Assembly (NCBI GenBank): GCA_023432225.1
Contig: JAEYUW010000045.1
Location: forward strand, 248,001 to 312,000
DNA length: 64,000 bases
Reading direction: 5' to 3'
DNA from: Verrucomicrobiota bacterium
GTDB lineage: Bacteria; Verrucomicrobiota; Verrucomicrobiia; Opitutales; Opitutaceae
Shown one piece after another: positions 8,202 to 16,807 of this stretch. Position 1 is the first letter of the stretch, and every line of letters starts with the position of its first letter. Below the pieces are notes generated by a model. That model saw only the letters and a list, made by a program, of their open reading frames with translations, had not been told where the DNA came from and did no database searches. A program made the position numbers and the translations under genes.

Positions 8202-9545
8202 TCAGAAGCCCGACATGCCGCCCTTGCCGCGCATGGCTTCCATCTGGCGCATCAGCTTCTTCTGATTTCCGCCCTTCATCATTTTCATGAGCTTCTGCAT
8301 CTGCTCGAACTGCTTCATGAGCTGATTCACCTCGACGACTTTCACGCCGGCGCCTTGGGCGATGCGAATTCGGCGATTGCCATTAAGGATCTGCGGCTTC
8401 CGGCGCTCCTGCACAGTCATTGAGAGGATGATGGCTTCGGTGCGCTTCATCTGCTTGTCGGCGTCGCCGGGCAGTTCCACACCGCTCATGCCGGGCATCA
8501 TGCCGAGGATGGACTGCATCGAGCCCATTTTCTTCACCTGCTGCATCTGCGAGAGGAAGTCCTCGAGGTTGAAGTCTGCCTTGCGCATCTTCTCCGCCAT
8601 GCGCTCGGCTTCCTTCTGGTCGATCGTCTCCTGGGCTTTTTCAACGAGCGACACAACGTCGCCCATGCCGAGGATGCGCGAGGCGAGACGGTCCGGATGG
8701 AACACCTCGAAGTCGCCCGTCTTTTCGCCGGTGCCGACGAATTTGATCGGCACGCCGGTGACGCTCTTGATCGACAGCGCGGCGCCGCCGCGGGCGTCGC
8801 CGTCCATCTTCGTCAGAATGAGGCCGGTGAGCGACAGCGCGTCGTGGAACGCTTTCGCGACGTTCACGGCTTCCTGGCCGAGCGCGCCGTCGGCAACGAG
8901 GATGATCTCGTCGGGCTGCACCTTCGCGCTGAGCTTCTTCACCTCGTCGATCAGGTCGGTGTCGATCTGGAGGCGGCCGGCGGTGTCGAAGAGGATGATG
9001 TCGGCGTTGGCGGCAGTCGCGGCGTCGAGCGCCTTCGCGCCGATCGCAGGCACGTCCTTCGAGGCGCGATCGCAATAGAAACCGAGTTCTTCCTGCTTCG
9101 CGAGGATCTCGAGTTGGTCGATGGCGGCGGGACGATAGACGTCGCACGCCACGACGAAGGGCCGCGCGCCCTTTTTCTTGAGCAGCTTGCCGAGCTTGGC
9201 GGTCGAGGTGGTTTTGCCCGAGCCGTGGAGACCCACCATGAGGATCTTTAGCGGGCGCGTGGCGGAGAGTTCGGTGGTGCCCTCGCCGAGCAGCTTCACG
9301 AGTTCGTCGTGGATGATCTTGATGACCATCTGGCCCGGCGTGACGGACTTCAGGACTTCCTGACCGACGACGGCGGTCTGCACGCGTTCGATGAATTCGC
9401 GGGCGACCTTGAAGTGGACGTCGGCAGCGAGCAGGGCGGCGCGCACTTCCTTGAGCGCGTCGGCCATGTTTTCCTCGGACAGTTTGCCCACGCCGCGGAG
9501 GTTGCGCAGCGCGTTGGTCAGTTTGTCGGTCAGTGATTCGAACAT
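8202..9545 (-). CDS. ffh: Signal recognition particle protein Ffh
   Basis: 447 residues, normal length. The order is N domain (1-95), GTPase G domain and M domain. Motifs: G1 GLHGSGKT at 105-112, DTAGRLQIDTD at 187-197, TKMDGDARGGA, and GTGEKTGDFEVFHPDRLASRILGMGD. The methionine-rich M domain follows and ends GGMSGF. It binds signal sequences and 4.5S RNA and delivers ribosomes to FtsY at the membrane. Start ATG at 9545 gives the canonical MFESLTDKL. It is divergent from the Lrp-family gene with 115 bases between. No SRP RNA gene was recognised nearby. Confidence 0.97.
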   Translation of the reverse strand: MFESLTDKLTNALRNLRGVGKLSEENMADALKEVRAALLAADVHFKVAREFIERVQTAVVGQEVLKSVTPGQMVIKIIHDELVKLLGEGTTELSATRPLKILMVGLHGSGKTTSTAKLGKLLKKKGARPFVVACDVYRPAAIDQLEILAKQEELGFYCDRASKDVPAIGAKALDAATAANADIILFDTAGRLQIDTDLIDEVKKLSAKVQPDEIILVADGALGQEAVNVAKAFHDALSLTGLILTKMDGDARGGAALSIKSVTGVPIKFVGTGEKTGDFEVFHPDRLASRILGMGDVVSLVEKAQETIDQKEAERMAEKMRKADFNLEDFLSQMQQVKKMGSMQSILGMMPGMSGVELPGDADKQMKRTEAIILSMTVQERRKPQILNGNRRIRIAQGAGVKVVEVNQLMKQFEQMQKLMKMMKGGNQKKLMRQMEAMRGKGGMSGF

Positions 9546-9660
9546 CGGAAGGGGCAGGGAAACCAAAGCCGCGCCTGAGGCCACCCAATTTTTTATGCCA
9601 CAAGCCCGAATGAATTAAAGGTCGCTTCCGGCGCGGCCGATTTGCCACCTTCCCGCTCCC

Positions 9661-10146
9661 ATGAACCCTGTTCTCAAGCTGTTGCTCGACGGCGGCCAAC
9701 TCTCCACTGCCCAAATGGCGCAGGTGGCGGGCGTGTCCGAAACCGAAGTCCATCAGCACCTGGAACAGTTGAAGAAAGATAAAATCTTCCTCGGCTGGCG
9801 TCCGGTGCTCGATCTCTCGCGCGACGCCGCCGCAGCTACCGTGCGGGCCGTCATCGAGGTCCGCATCACGCCCGAGCGCGGCGGCGGCTTCAACCGCCTG
9901 GCCGAGCGCATCAGTCGGTTCGACGAGGTGGAGTCGTGCTTCCTCATGTCGGGCGGCTACGACCTGCTGCTCTTCGTCAAGGGCACCACGCTCCAGCGCG
10001 TCGCGGCCTTCGTCTCCGAGAAGCTGTCGACGATCGAGGGCGTGCTCTCGACCTCCACGCATTTCCAACTCCGTTGCTACAAGGACCAGGGCTTCATCCT
10101 CGATCAAGCCGAGTCCTCGGGCGAGCGGTTGAACGTCGCGCCGTAA
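9661..10146 (+). CDS. Lrp/AsnC-family transcriptional regulator
   Basis: 161 residues: an N-terminal winged helix (LSTAQMAQVAGVSETEVHQHLEQLKKDKIFLGW) and a C-terminal RAM ligand-binding domain (VRAVIEVRITPERGGGFNRLAERI ... FLMSGGYDLLLFVKG). Such proteins sense amino acids and often act on the neighbouring gene. An aminotransferase follows on the same strand, separated by 99 bases that hold a palindromic element. Co-regulation of that aminotransferase is a reasonable inference. The effector is unknown. Confidence 0.88.
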   Translation: MNPVLKLLLDGGQLSTAQMAQVAGVSETEVHQHLEQLKKDKIFLGWRPVLDLSRDAAAATVRAVIEVRITPERGGGFNRLAERISRFDEVESCFLMSGGYDLLLFVKGTTLQRVAAFVSEKLSTIEGVLSTSTHFQLRCYKDQGFILDQAESSGERLNVAP

Positions 10147-10169
10147 CTCCGAAAGCGGCGCGCCGCGAA

Positions 10170-10224
10170 GGTGGAGCCGGTTGACCCCAACCGGCTCAGC
10201 GCGTTGAGGTCAACGCGCTCCACC
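10170..10224. repeat. Two-hairpin palindromic element, GGTGGAG family, copy 1
   Basis: Outer ends GGTGGAG and CTCCACC pair with each other. Inside lie two hairpins: GAGCCGGTTG with CAACCGGCTC, and AGCGCGTTGA with TCAACGCGCT. A second copy with the same outer ends and the same second hairpin lies at 61048-61122. It sits between the Lrp gene and the aminotransferase start. Confidence 0.85.
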
Positions 10225-10245
10225 CCAAACGCCGCCGCACCGACC

Positions 10246-11424
10246 ATGAATCCATCTCAATTTGTCGCGCGCCACGTGGCCGCGTTGCCCAAGAGCGGTA
10301 TCCGCGACTTCTTCGAACTCGTCGCCAAAATGAAAGGCGAAGGCGGCGTGATTTCCCTCGGCGTGGGCGAACCGGACTTCGTCACGCCGTGGCACATCCG
10401 CGAGGCCGCGATCTACGCGATCGAAAAGGGCAAGACCTACTACACGTCGAACCTCGGCATGCCGGAATTGCGCCGTGCGATCGCCGACTACGTCGCGCAG
10501 CACTTCCACGTTAGCTACCGACCGGAAGACCAAATCCTCGTCGCCGTCGGCGTGTCCGAGGCGCTCGACCTCGCTTGCCGCGCGTTCCTCAATCCCGGCG
10601 ACAAGGTGATGTTTCACCAGCCGTGCTATGTGTCGTATTCGCCGAGCATCGCGCTGACGCACGCCATCCCGGTCGCGGTGCCGACCTACGCGAAGGACAA
10701 CTTCGCGCTCACGGCCGAGTCGCTGCGTGCCGCGTGGCAACCCGGTTGCCGCATGCTGATGCTCAACCTGCCGTGCAATCCGACGGGCGGCACGTGCACG
10801 CGCGAGCAGTTGACCGAGATCGCGGAATTCTGCCGCGAGAAGGACCTGCTCGTGCTCTCCGACGAGATCTACTCGGAGCTCACGTTCGACGGCACGCACA
10901 CCAGCATCGCGAGCCTGCCGGGCATGGCGGAGCGCACGATCTTCCTGCACGGTTTTTCGAAGGCTTTCGCGATGACCGGCTGGCGCATCGGCTATGCGTG
11001 CGGCCCGGCCGTGCTCATCGACGCGATGATGAAGGTGCACCAATACTCGATGCTCTGCGCCTCGATCATCGCGCAGGAAGCCGCGCTCGAAGCACTCCGC
11101 AACGGCTGGGATTCGGTCGTGAAGATGCGCGACCAGTATCACCGTCGTCGCGACCTCGTCGTCCGCCGTTTCAACGAGATCGGCCTCAAGTGCCACTCGC
11201 CGCGGGGTTCTTTCTACGCGTTCCCTGACGTGAAGAGCACCGGGATGACCGAAAAGGACTTCGCTGTCGGCTTGCTGAAGGAGCATAAGGTTGCGGTCGT
11301 GCCTGGCACGGCCTTTGGCGACAACGGCCTCGGCCACGTTCGCGCGTGCTTCGCTACGAGTTACGAGCAGCTGATCGACGCGTGCGACCGGATGGAGAAG
11401 TTCGTCAGCGCCAACCGGCGCTGA
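10246..11424 (+). CDS. PLP-dependent aminotransferase (class I/II)
   Basis: 392 residues, fold type I. The N-terminal LGVGEPDFVTPWHIREAA, the NPTGG segment and the Schiff-base lysine K239 in HGFSKAFAMTGWRIGY are all present, as is the C-terminal Arg region GLGHVRACFA. It belongs with the aspartate aminotransferase-like group that includes PatA-type and N-acetyl-diaminopimelate aminotransferases; the exact substrate cannot be fixed from sequence alone. ATG 10246 is chosen because the upstream in-frame extension lies inside the palindromic element. A second, different aminotransferase lies at 18317. Confidence 0.88.
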   Translation: MNPSQFVARHVAALPKSGIRDFFELVAKMKGEGGVISLGVGEPDFVTPWHIREAAIYAIEKGKTYYTSNLGMPELRRAIADYVAQHFHVSYRPEDQILVAVGVSEALDLACRAFLNPGDKVMFHQPCYVSYSPSIALTHAIPVAVPTYAKDNFALTAESLRAAWQPGCRMLMLNLPCNPTGGTCTREQLTEIAEFCREKDLLVLSDEIYSELTFDGTHTSIASLPGMAERTIFLHGFSKAFAMTGWRIGYACGPAVLIDAMMKVHQYSMLCASIIAQEAALEALRNGWDSVVKMRDQYHRRRDLVVRRFNEIGLKCHSPRGSFYAFPDVKSTGMTEKDFAVGLLKEHKVAVVPGTAFGDNGLGHVRACFATSYEQLIDACDRMEKFVSANRR

Positions 11425-11425
11425 C

Positions 11426-11513
11426 AGTAGCGAGTAGTGGGTAGCGGGTAGCGAGCATGACGCTCGCGCCCCGCAATTTCCTACTCGCTACCCGCTACTC
11501 GCTACTCACTACT
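11426..11513. repeat. Palindromic element built of GTAGCGAG units
   Basis: The left arm 11426-11455 repeats GTAGCGAGTAGTGGGTAGCG-like heptads. The right arm 11481-11513 is close to its reverse complement (CTACTCGCTACCCGCTACTC), with a 25-base centre. It fills the gap between the aminotransferase stop codon and the der start codon. A single arm of the same sequence is found at 61863-61895. Confidence 0.85.
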
Positions 11514-11521
11514 TTGGCGGC

Positions 11522-13006
11522 ATGTCACGCACCGTCGCCATTGTTGGCCGCCCGAATGTGGGCAAAAGCCGCCTGTTTAACCGACTGGCGAAGCGCCGCA
11601 TTTCCATCGTTCACGACCAGCCGGGCGTCACGCGCGACATCATCGCCGCCGAGGTCAAGGACGGCGATTACACGCTGCTCGATACCGGTGGCCTCGGTCT
11701 GCAGGATGCCACCACGCCCTCCAAGCTGATCAAGGCCGCGGAGGCGCAGGTCGCCTTTGCGATCAACGCCGCGGCCGTGATTCTGTTCGTTGTCGATGCA
11801 CGCGAGGGCATCACGCCGCTCGACGAGCGCGTGGCGCAGCAGCTTCGCAAGGCGAAGAAGCCGATCATCCTCGTCGCCAACAAGGCCGACCACGGCGCCG
11901 AGAAGATCGGCGCCGTCGGGGAACTCTACCGCCTCGGCTTCGGCGAACCGATTTTTATCTCCGCCGAGCACGGCAACGGCGAAGCGGACCTTCGCAACGC
12001 CATCCTCGACAAGACCCCGCCCGACGATACCCGCACGCAAGACGGCGAGAACAAGCGCCTCACGATCTGCTTCGTGGGTCGACCGAATGTCGGCAAATCC
12101 TCGCTGAGCAACCGCCTGCTCAAGAGCGACCGACTCATCGTCTCCGAAATTCCGGGCACGACGCGCGACTCGATCGAGCTGAGTTTCGATTACCAGTCGC
12201 GCGATGGCAAAACCTGGCCGTTCTGCCTCATCGACACCGCGGGCATCCGTCCGGCGACGAAACTCTCGTCGTCCGTCGAATATTTTTCCCGCGTCCGCTC
12301 GATCGATGCGATCCATAACGCCGATGTCGTGTTCATGGTGCTCGACGCGATGGATGGCGTCACGCAGCAGGACAAGGCCATCGCCGGCGAGATCGTCGCC
12401 GCCGGCCGGCCGATCGTCGTCATCGTCAATAAGTGGGATCTCGTTTACGCCGCGCTCCGCCGCGGAGATCTGAAGCAATACAAGAACGAGCGCGACTTCC
12501 GCGAAAAGTTCGAGAAGGCGCTCTACGAACGCCTGTTCTTCACGCCTGGCGCGCCGGTGATGTTCGTTTCCGCGCTCACCGGGCACGACATCGAGCGCAT
12601 GCTGAAATCCGCGCGTGCGCTCGACGATCGCCTCGGCCGGAAAATTCCCACGGCCAAGCTCAACGCCGCCATCGTCGCACTCACCGACCGCATGCCGCCG
12701 CCGGCGATCGGCGGTCAGCGCTTCCGCGCCTACTATGCCACGCAGACGGGCAATCGTCCGTTTCGCATCAAGATTTTCTGCAACCGCGAGGGCAACCTCA
12801 CGGAACAATACCGCCGCTATCTCGAGAGCGGCCTCGTCGAGGAATTCAACCTCGATGGGTGCCCGATCCACTTCGATCTCGTCGGCAAGAAGAAGGTCTC
12901 GATCGACGAGCGTTTGGCGCGCCGCGGGCAGAAGCGCAACGCGGCGGCCGGTCCTGACGACCTCGACACCGACTTCGCCGGCGAGCCGGTCGTGCTGGAT
13001 GATTGA
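11522..13006 (+). CDS. der: Ribosome-associated GTPase Der (EngA)
   Basis: 494 residues with two tandem GTPase domains, the hallmark of Der. P-loops GRPNVGKS occur at 9-16 and 187-194; switch and NKxD motifs are NKAD in the first domain and NKWD in the second; DTGG and DTAG are also present. The C-terminal KH-like domain follows from about residue 375. Der acts in 50S subunit assembly. ATG 11522 gives the standard MSRTVAIVGRPNVGKS start, only 8 bases after a palindromic element, so the leader is short or the transcript begins upstream of the repeat. Confidence 0.97.
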   Translation: MSRTVAIVGRPNVGKSRLFNRLAKRRISIVHDQPGVTRDIIAAEVKDGDYTLLDTGGLGLQDATTPSKLIKAAEAQVAFAINAAAVILFVVDAREGITPLDERVAQQLRKAKKPIILVANKADHGAEKIGAVGELYRLGFGEPIFISAEHGNGEADLRNAILDKTPPDDTRTQDGENKRLTICFVGRPNVGKSSLSNRLLKSDRLIVSEIPGTTRDSIELSFDYQSRDGKTWPFCLIDTAGIRPATKLSSSVEYFSRVRSIDAIHNADVVFMVLDAMDGVTQQDKAIAGEIVAAGRPIVVIVNKWDLVYAALRRGDLKQYKNERDFREKFEKALYERLFFTPGAPVMFVSALTGHDIERMLKSARALDDRLGRKIPTAKLNAAIVALTDRMPPPAIGGQRFRAYYATQTGNRPFRIKIFCNREGNLTEQYRRYLESGLVEEFNLDGCPIHFDLVGKKKVSIDERLARRGQKRNAAAGPDDLDTDFAGEPVVLDD

Positions 13007-13018
13007 GGCATGGTGCAG

Positions 13019-13108
13019 TGTAGGGCTCGACCTTGTGTCGAGCTTCAGCCCAACGCGCGGTGCATGCGGCGTTCTCGCGCGAGGCCTGACGCCAGGTGAG
13101 GCCCTACA
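13019..13108. repeat. Two-hairpin palindromic element, TGTAGGGC family, copy 1
   Basis: Outer ends TGTAGGGC and GCCCTACA pair. The inner hairpins are GCTCGACcttgtGTCGAGC and one formed from GGCCTGACGCCAGGTGAGGCC. Related copies are at 37856-37942, inside hemW, and 60767-60855. The right half of the 60 kb copy is nearly identical. It fills the der-fmt gap. Confidence 0.88.
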
Positions 13109-13126
13109 GCCAACGAGTCCCCAGCC

Positions 13127-14122
13127 ATGTTGAAGATCGTCTTCATGGGCTCGGACGCGATCGCGTTGCCGATGCTGAACTGGATCGCGGGCGAGGGGAG
13201 CGGCGCGCAAATCGTCGCCATCTTTACGCAGCCGGATCGTCCCGTGGGGCGCGGCCAAAAGGTGCAGCCGAACGCGATCAAACTCTGGGCGCAGGAACGG
13301 GGCCTCCCGGTTCATCAGCCGGAGAAGCTCCGCGAACCGGAACTTGCCACACTCACCGGCTACGCCGCCGATCTCGCGCTCGTGATGGCCTACGGCCACA
13401 TCCTGCGCGACGCGTTCATCAACACACCGCGGCTCGGCACGCTGAATCTCCACACCTCGCTGCTTCCCAAATATCGCGGCGCGTCGCCGATCCAGACCGC
13501 CGTCGCCTCCGGCGAACGCGAGACGGGTGTGACGCTCATGCGCATCGTCGCCGCGCTCGATGCCGGTCCGATCGCCGACGTGGAGCGCGTGACGATCGAG
13601 CCGCGCGACACCGCGCTCTCTGTCGAAGCGAAACTCTCCGCCGCGTGTGTTCCGCTCGTCGCTCGCGCGCTGCCGAGGCTGGCGGCCGGCACGCAAACTT
13701 TCCAGGAGCAGGACCACGCCGCCGCGACCTTCTGCCGCAAGCTCGAGAAAACCGACGGCGTGCTCGATTTCACCCGCCCCGCCGCGGAACTCGCCGCGCG
13801 CATCAACGGCCTTTTCCCGTGGCCGGCCACGACCGTCGAGATTGCCGGTCAGCCGATCAAGTTTGGCGCCGCGGAAGTTTGTAACATATTACGTTACAAA
13901 CCCGCCGAACCGGGCGTGGTGTTGGAGGGCGATCAACGGAGCTTGGATGTGTCGACCGGCGACGGCGTGTTGCGCGTGCTGCGATTGCAGCGGCCGGGGG
14001 GCAAGATGCTGGAGGCTTCCGAGTTTTTGCGGGGATTCCCGATTGCGGCGGGCACACTGTTGCCTTCGCAGCCGATGCCGCCGCTGGTGGCGCCGCAACC
14101 GTTTCGCCGTCCAGCGCGCTGA
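13127..14122 (+). CDS. fmt: Methionyl-tRNA formyltransferase
   Basis: 331 residues, normal length. The formyl-transfer site is visible: N107-L-H109-TSLLPKYRGASPIQ, the family's Asn/His pair, and a downstream catalytic Asp in ALDAGPIAD. The C-terminal OB-like domain begins near residue 205 (FCRKLEKTDGVLDFTRPAAEL). It formylates initiator Met-tRNA using 10-formyl-THF. Deformylase is not in the window. A TAACATATTACGTTA palindrome within the coding region at about 13882-13896 is noted but probably incidental. Starts 18 bases after a palindromic element. Confidence 0.95.
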   Translation: MLKIVFMGSDAIALPMLNWIAGEGSGAQIVAIFTQPDRPVGRGQKVQPNAIKLWAQERGLPVHQPEKLREPELATLTGYAADLALVMAYGHILRDAFINTPRLGTLNLHTSLLPKYRGASPIQTAVASGERETGVTLMRIVAALDAGPIADVERVTIEPRDTALSVEAKLSAACVPLVARALPRLAAGTQTFQEQDHAAATFCRKLEKTDGVLDFTRPAAELAARINGLFPWPATTVEIAGQPIKFGAAEVCNILRYKPAEPGVVLEGDQRSLDVSTGDGVLRVLRLQRPGGKMLEASEFLRGFPIAAGTLLPSQPMPPLVAPQPFRRPAR

Positions 14123-14167
14123 CGGGTCTTCGCTTGTTTTCGACCGGCTTTTTTTCAAGCTGCCGAC

Positions 14168-14728
14168 ATGAGATCGTGGTTTCTTCTCGGGAGTCTCGCG
14201 GCGGTCACCGCTTTTGCGCAGTCGGGCAACTCGGCCTTCGAACTGGCCGGTCTGCGCGAGGACATTCGTGAACTCAGGCAGCGGATAGGGGAACTTTCGC
14301 TCACCGTGGAGCAACTGGCGCGGGAAAACTCCGCCCTCCAAAACAAGGCCAACCAGAGCTACGTCACGATCGAACAGCTCAACCGCACCATCGCTGAGCT
14401 GAACCGCTCCGTGCAGGCCGATCTCTCCGAGCAAAGGCGTGAAATCCTCACGCAGGTGGCCGCGCAGCTCGAGAAAATGGGCAAGCAGACCAACGCCGCG
14501 CTCGACGCGCTGGCGAAAAACCAAGCCGCGCGGCCCGCCGTGCAGACCAGTTTCTCGGAGGATTTTCCGAAGCAGGGCATCAACTACACCGTGCAGACCG
14601 GCGACACGCTTTCCGGTATCGCGCAGAAAAACGGCGCGAAAATGCAGGACATCATCAACGCGAACAAACTTTCCGACCCGACGAAAATTCGCGTCGGCCA
14701 AACGCTCTTCATTCCCCTCGCCAAATAA
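14168..14728 (+). CDS. Secreted coiled-coil LysM protein
   Basis: 186 residues: a short signal peptide (MRSWFLLGSLAAVTAFAQ), a long coiled-coil region at about 25-115 (heptads such as LREDIRELRQRIGELSLTVEQLARE), and a C-terminal LysM domain at about 140-184 (INYTVQTGDTLSGIAQKNGAKMQDIINANKLS ... VGQTLFIPL). LysM binds peptidoglycan, so this is likely a periplasmic cell-wall-binding protein with a rod-like spacer. Its stop codon is separated from the parB start by a single base, implying translational coupling. Confidence 0.85.
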   Translation: MRSWFLLGSLAAVTAFAQSGNSAFELAGLREDIRELRQRIGELSLTVEQLARENSALQNKANQSYVTIEQLNRTIAELNRSVQADLSEQRREILTQVAAQLEKMGKQTNAALDALAKNQAARPAVQTSFSEDFPKQGINYTVQTGDTLSGIAQKNGAKMQDIINANKLSDPTKIRVGQTLFIPLAK

Positions 14729-14729
14729 C

Positions 14730-15674
14730 ATGGCCAAACCCACTCCTTCTCGCCTTGGCCGCGGCCTCGGTGCCCTCATCGCGAGCGGCACGCCGGCGTC
14801 CGCCAAACCCGCTGCCGCTCCGGCCGCAGCGCCCACTTCGGCCGCGCCGGCAGCCACCGCTCCGCAGGTCGATGGTCTGCCCGGTTACCGCGAGGTTGCG
14901 GTGGCGCAGGTCGAACCCAATCCGTATCAGCCGCGCAAGGAATTCGACGCGGCGGCTCTGACGGACTTGGTGGAGAGCATCCGCGCCGAGGGGCTGCTGC
15001 AGCCGATCGTCGTGCGACAGGTCGGCGAAAAATTTCAGCTGATTGCTGGCGAGCGCCGTTGGCGCGCCTTCCAGCAACTGAAGTTGAAGACCATCCCGGC
15101 GCGCGTGATGACGTCGAGCGACGCCTCGTCGGCTTCGCTGGCGTTGATCGAGAACTTGCAACGCGCCGACCTCAACCCGATCGAAGAGGCGCACGGTTAT
15201 GCGAGCTTGATCCGCGATTTCGATCTCACGCAGGACGCCGCGGCGCAGCGCGTCGGCAAAGGCCGGGCGACCGTCGCCAACTCCCTTCGTCTGCTCGCGC
15301 TCGATGGCGAGATTCAGGGCTACCTGGGGAAGGCCATGCTCAGTGTCGGTCACGCGAAAGTGCTGCTCGGCATCGAAAATGGCGCCGAGCGGGTGGTGCT
15401 TGCGCGACGCGCCATCGAGGACGGCTTAAGCGTCCGTGCGCTGGAGCAAATTGTGCAGGGCCATCGTGGCGGCGCCGCGGCTGGTCCGGGCAAGAAGCGC
15501 AACGCACCCGCAGCCGAGGCGACCGCGCTGGCCGATGTGGAAAAGAAGCTCACCAGCCACCTCGGGGCGCGAGTGACGCTGCGCCATTCGCCGAAACAGG
15601 GACGAATCATCGTGGAGTATCACGGCAACGATGATCTCGCGCGCGTGTTGGAACGCATGGGTGTGACCCTGTGA
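14730..15674 (+). CDS. parB: Chromosome partitioning protein ParB
   Basis: 314 residues. N-terminal RLGRGLGALI (ParA-contact region) is followed by the CTPase/clamp domain with QVEPNPYQPRKEF, GERRWRA and ENLQRADLNPIEEAHGY. The helix-turn-helix is LTQDAAAQRVGKGRATVANSLRLLAL, and a C-terminal dimerisation domain completes it. ParB loads on parS and slides as a CTP-dependent clamp. A 46-residue Ala/Pro-rich linker separates the N-terminal tail from the clamp domain. parA is not in the window, and no parS-like TGTTTCACGTGAAACA was noticed. Start ATG 14730 gives the canonical N-terminus. Confidence 0.95.
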   Translation: MAKPTPSRLGRGLGALIASGTPASAKPAAAPAAAPTSAAPAATAPQVDGLPGYREVAVAQVEPNPYQPRKEFDAAALTDLVESIRAEGLLQPIVVRQVGEKFQLIAGERRWRAFQQLKLKTIPARVMTSSDASSASLALIENLQRADLNPIEEAHGYASLIRDFDLTQDAAAQRVGKGRATVANSLRLLALDGEIQGYLGKAMLSVGHAKVLLGIENGAERVVLARRAIEDGLSVRALEQIVQGHRGGAAAGPGKKRNAPAAEATALADVEKKLTSHLGARVTLRHSPKQGRIIVEYHGNDDLARVLERMGVTL

Positions 15675-15697
15675 TTTTCCCCTGAGTGGGGAATCAC
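15671..15697 (+). terminator. Hairpin at the parB stop codon
   Basis: GTGA-TT-TTCCCC (15671-15682) pairs with GGGGAATCAC (15688-15697), leaving a 2-base bulge and a 5-base loop. The stem includes the TGA stop codon. No T-tract follows, so this is only a possible terminator or mRNA-stabilising hairpin. Confidence 0.35.
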
Positions 15698-15768
15698 GAC
15701 GGTGATGGCGCTGACGGAACTGAGCGACTACCTGCCGCGCACCGGACGAGAATTGCGCTTCGGGGCCG

Positions 15769-16338
15769 CTATTTCTTCGGCGCTGGGCGAAAGCCCGGCA
15801 CGAGGTCGGCGTCGGCGACGCGTTGGAACAGTTCGCGCATGGCTTCGGTGGCGGCGTCTTCGAGTGCGTTGGCGACTTCGAAGCGACGGAACCCGTAGCG
15901 GCCGCGCTCCTGAATCCACGTGATCTGCGTTTGCGTCACGACGCCCAGGTTGCGCTTCGGCTTGCCCGGCACGCTCAAGTCAGCGGTCAGCGTGCACTCG
16001 GCGTTGCCGACGCGATCGATGCGCCACTGCATGAGATTGAGCGTGAGGAGCGGCAGGTCGGGGTTGGGGACGCGTCGACCTTCTTCGATGAAATCGATTA
16101 CGCCTGTGTAACCGCGGCGCTTGAAGGTGTCGGTGGCGATACCGGCGAGCGCCTCCGCGATGTCGTCGTCAAGGAACGGTCGCCACGTAGGCGGCACGTT
16201 GACCTGAAGTTGCAGATCGGCGATTTTGGCGGCCTTAGTGCCGCTGGGCTCCGCGCGGGTGGCCGCAGTCGCGGTGAGCAGCCCCACCAAGGCAGCGGCA
16301 AAGGCCATGCCGCGAAAGAAGAAGGGAAGAGCTTTCAT
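15769..16338 (-). CDS. Secreted protein of unknown function
   Basis: 189 residues from the ATG at 16338. A signal peptide is evident (MKALPFFFRGMAFAAALVGLLTATAATRA). The mature part (about 160 residues) has PPTWRPFLDDDIAEALAGIATDTFKRRGYTG, TADLSVPGKPKRNLGV and a final AVPG-like tail ending RPAPKK; it looks like a mixed alpha/beta periplasmic domain. I do not recognise the family. It is divergent from secG with about 121 bases between and converges with parB. Confidence 0.7.
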   Translation of the reverse strand: MKALPFFFRGMAFAAALVGLLTATAATRAEPSGTKAAKIADLQLQVNVPPTWRPFLDDDIAEALAGIATDTFKRRGYTGVIDFIEEGRRVPNPDLPLLTLNLMQWRIDRVGNAECTLTADLSVPGKPKRNLGVVTQTQITWIQERGRYGFRRFEVANALEDAATEAMRELFQRVADADLVPGFRPAPKK

Positions 16339-16459
16339 GAGAGCCGAAGGGTAGGACGACGGAGAATTCGATACGGTTCCACCCGTGATTGGCCCCCTTC
16401 GCCCGGGACCAGAACTTTGGTTGACAAAGCGGGTCGGAATCCGTTCGTTCGCCCCTTTC

Positions 16460-16807
16460 ATGAACTTGCTCATCAATCTTTTCACGGTGGTTCTCATCCT
16501 CGTGTCGCTGTTCCTGGTGCTGGTCGTCCTCATGCAGAAGGCGAAGTCCGATGGCGGCGTGGCGGCCATGGGCGGCGGTGTGGCCGAGTCGACCTTTGGT
16601 GCCGAGACCGGCAACGTGTTGAGCAAGGCCACCATCTACGCGGCCGTTCTCTTTTTCGTGCTCAGCTTCGGCCTCTATCTGGCCCACATCTACCAGTCGA
16701 AGCACCAAGCGGCCATCGACGGCAAGCTGCCGACGATCACGGCGCCCGCCGCCACTCCCGCTCCGACCACTCCGGTCCCGGCGCAAGGTGAACCCAAGAA
16801 GCCCTAA
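16460..16807 (+). CDS. secG: Protein translocase subunit SecG
   Basis: 115 residues. Two membrane helices (LLINLFTVVLILVSLFLVLVVLMQ and ATIYAAVLFFVLSFGLYLAHI) flank the conserved cytoplasmic loop KAKSDGGVAAMGGG with ESTFGAETGNVLSKAT, diagnostic of SecG. The C-terminal tail is Pro/Ala rich. It stabilises the SecYEG channel. ATG 16460 directly precedes the first helix; longer in-frame extension is disfavoured. A strong intrinsic terminator lies 10 bases after the stop codon. Confidence 0.92.
   Translation: MNLLINLFTVVLILVSLFLVLVVLMQKAKSDGGVAAMGGGVAESTFGAETGNVLSKATIYAAVLFFVLSFGLYLAHIYQSKHQAAIDGKLPTITAPAATPAPTTPVPAQGEPKKP

Noticed and set aside
8641..10107. Minus-strand long frame across ffh start and lrp
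   Set aside because: Different frame from ffh, overlaps a divergent gene and has no recognisable sequence.
11525..13717. Minus-strand frame across der and fmt
   Set aside because: Spans two real genes on the other strand and the repeat between them; no recognisable domain.
13882..13896. TAACATATTACGTTA palindrome within fmt
   Set aside because: Lies in the coding sequence; single occurrence and imperfect symmetry, so probably incidental.
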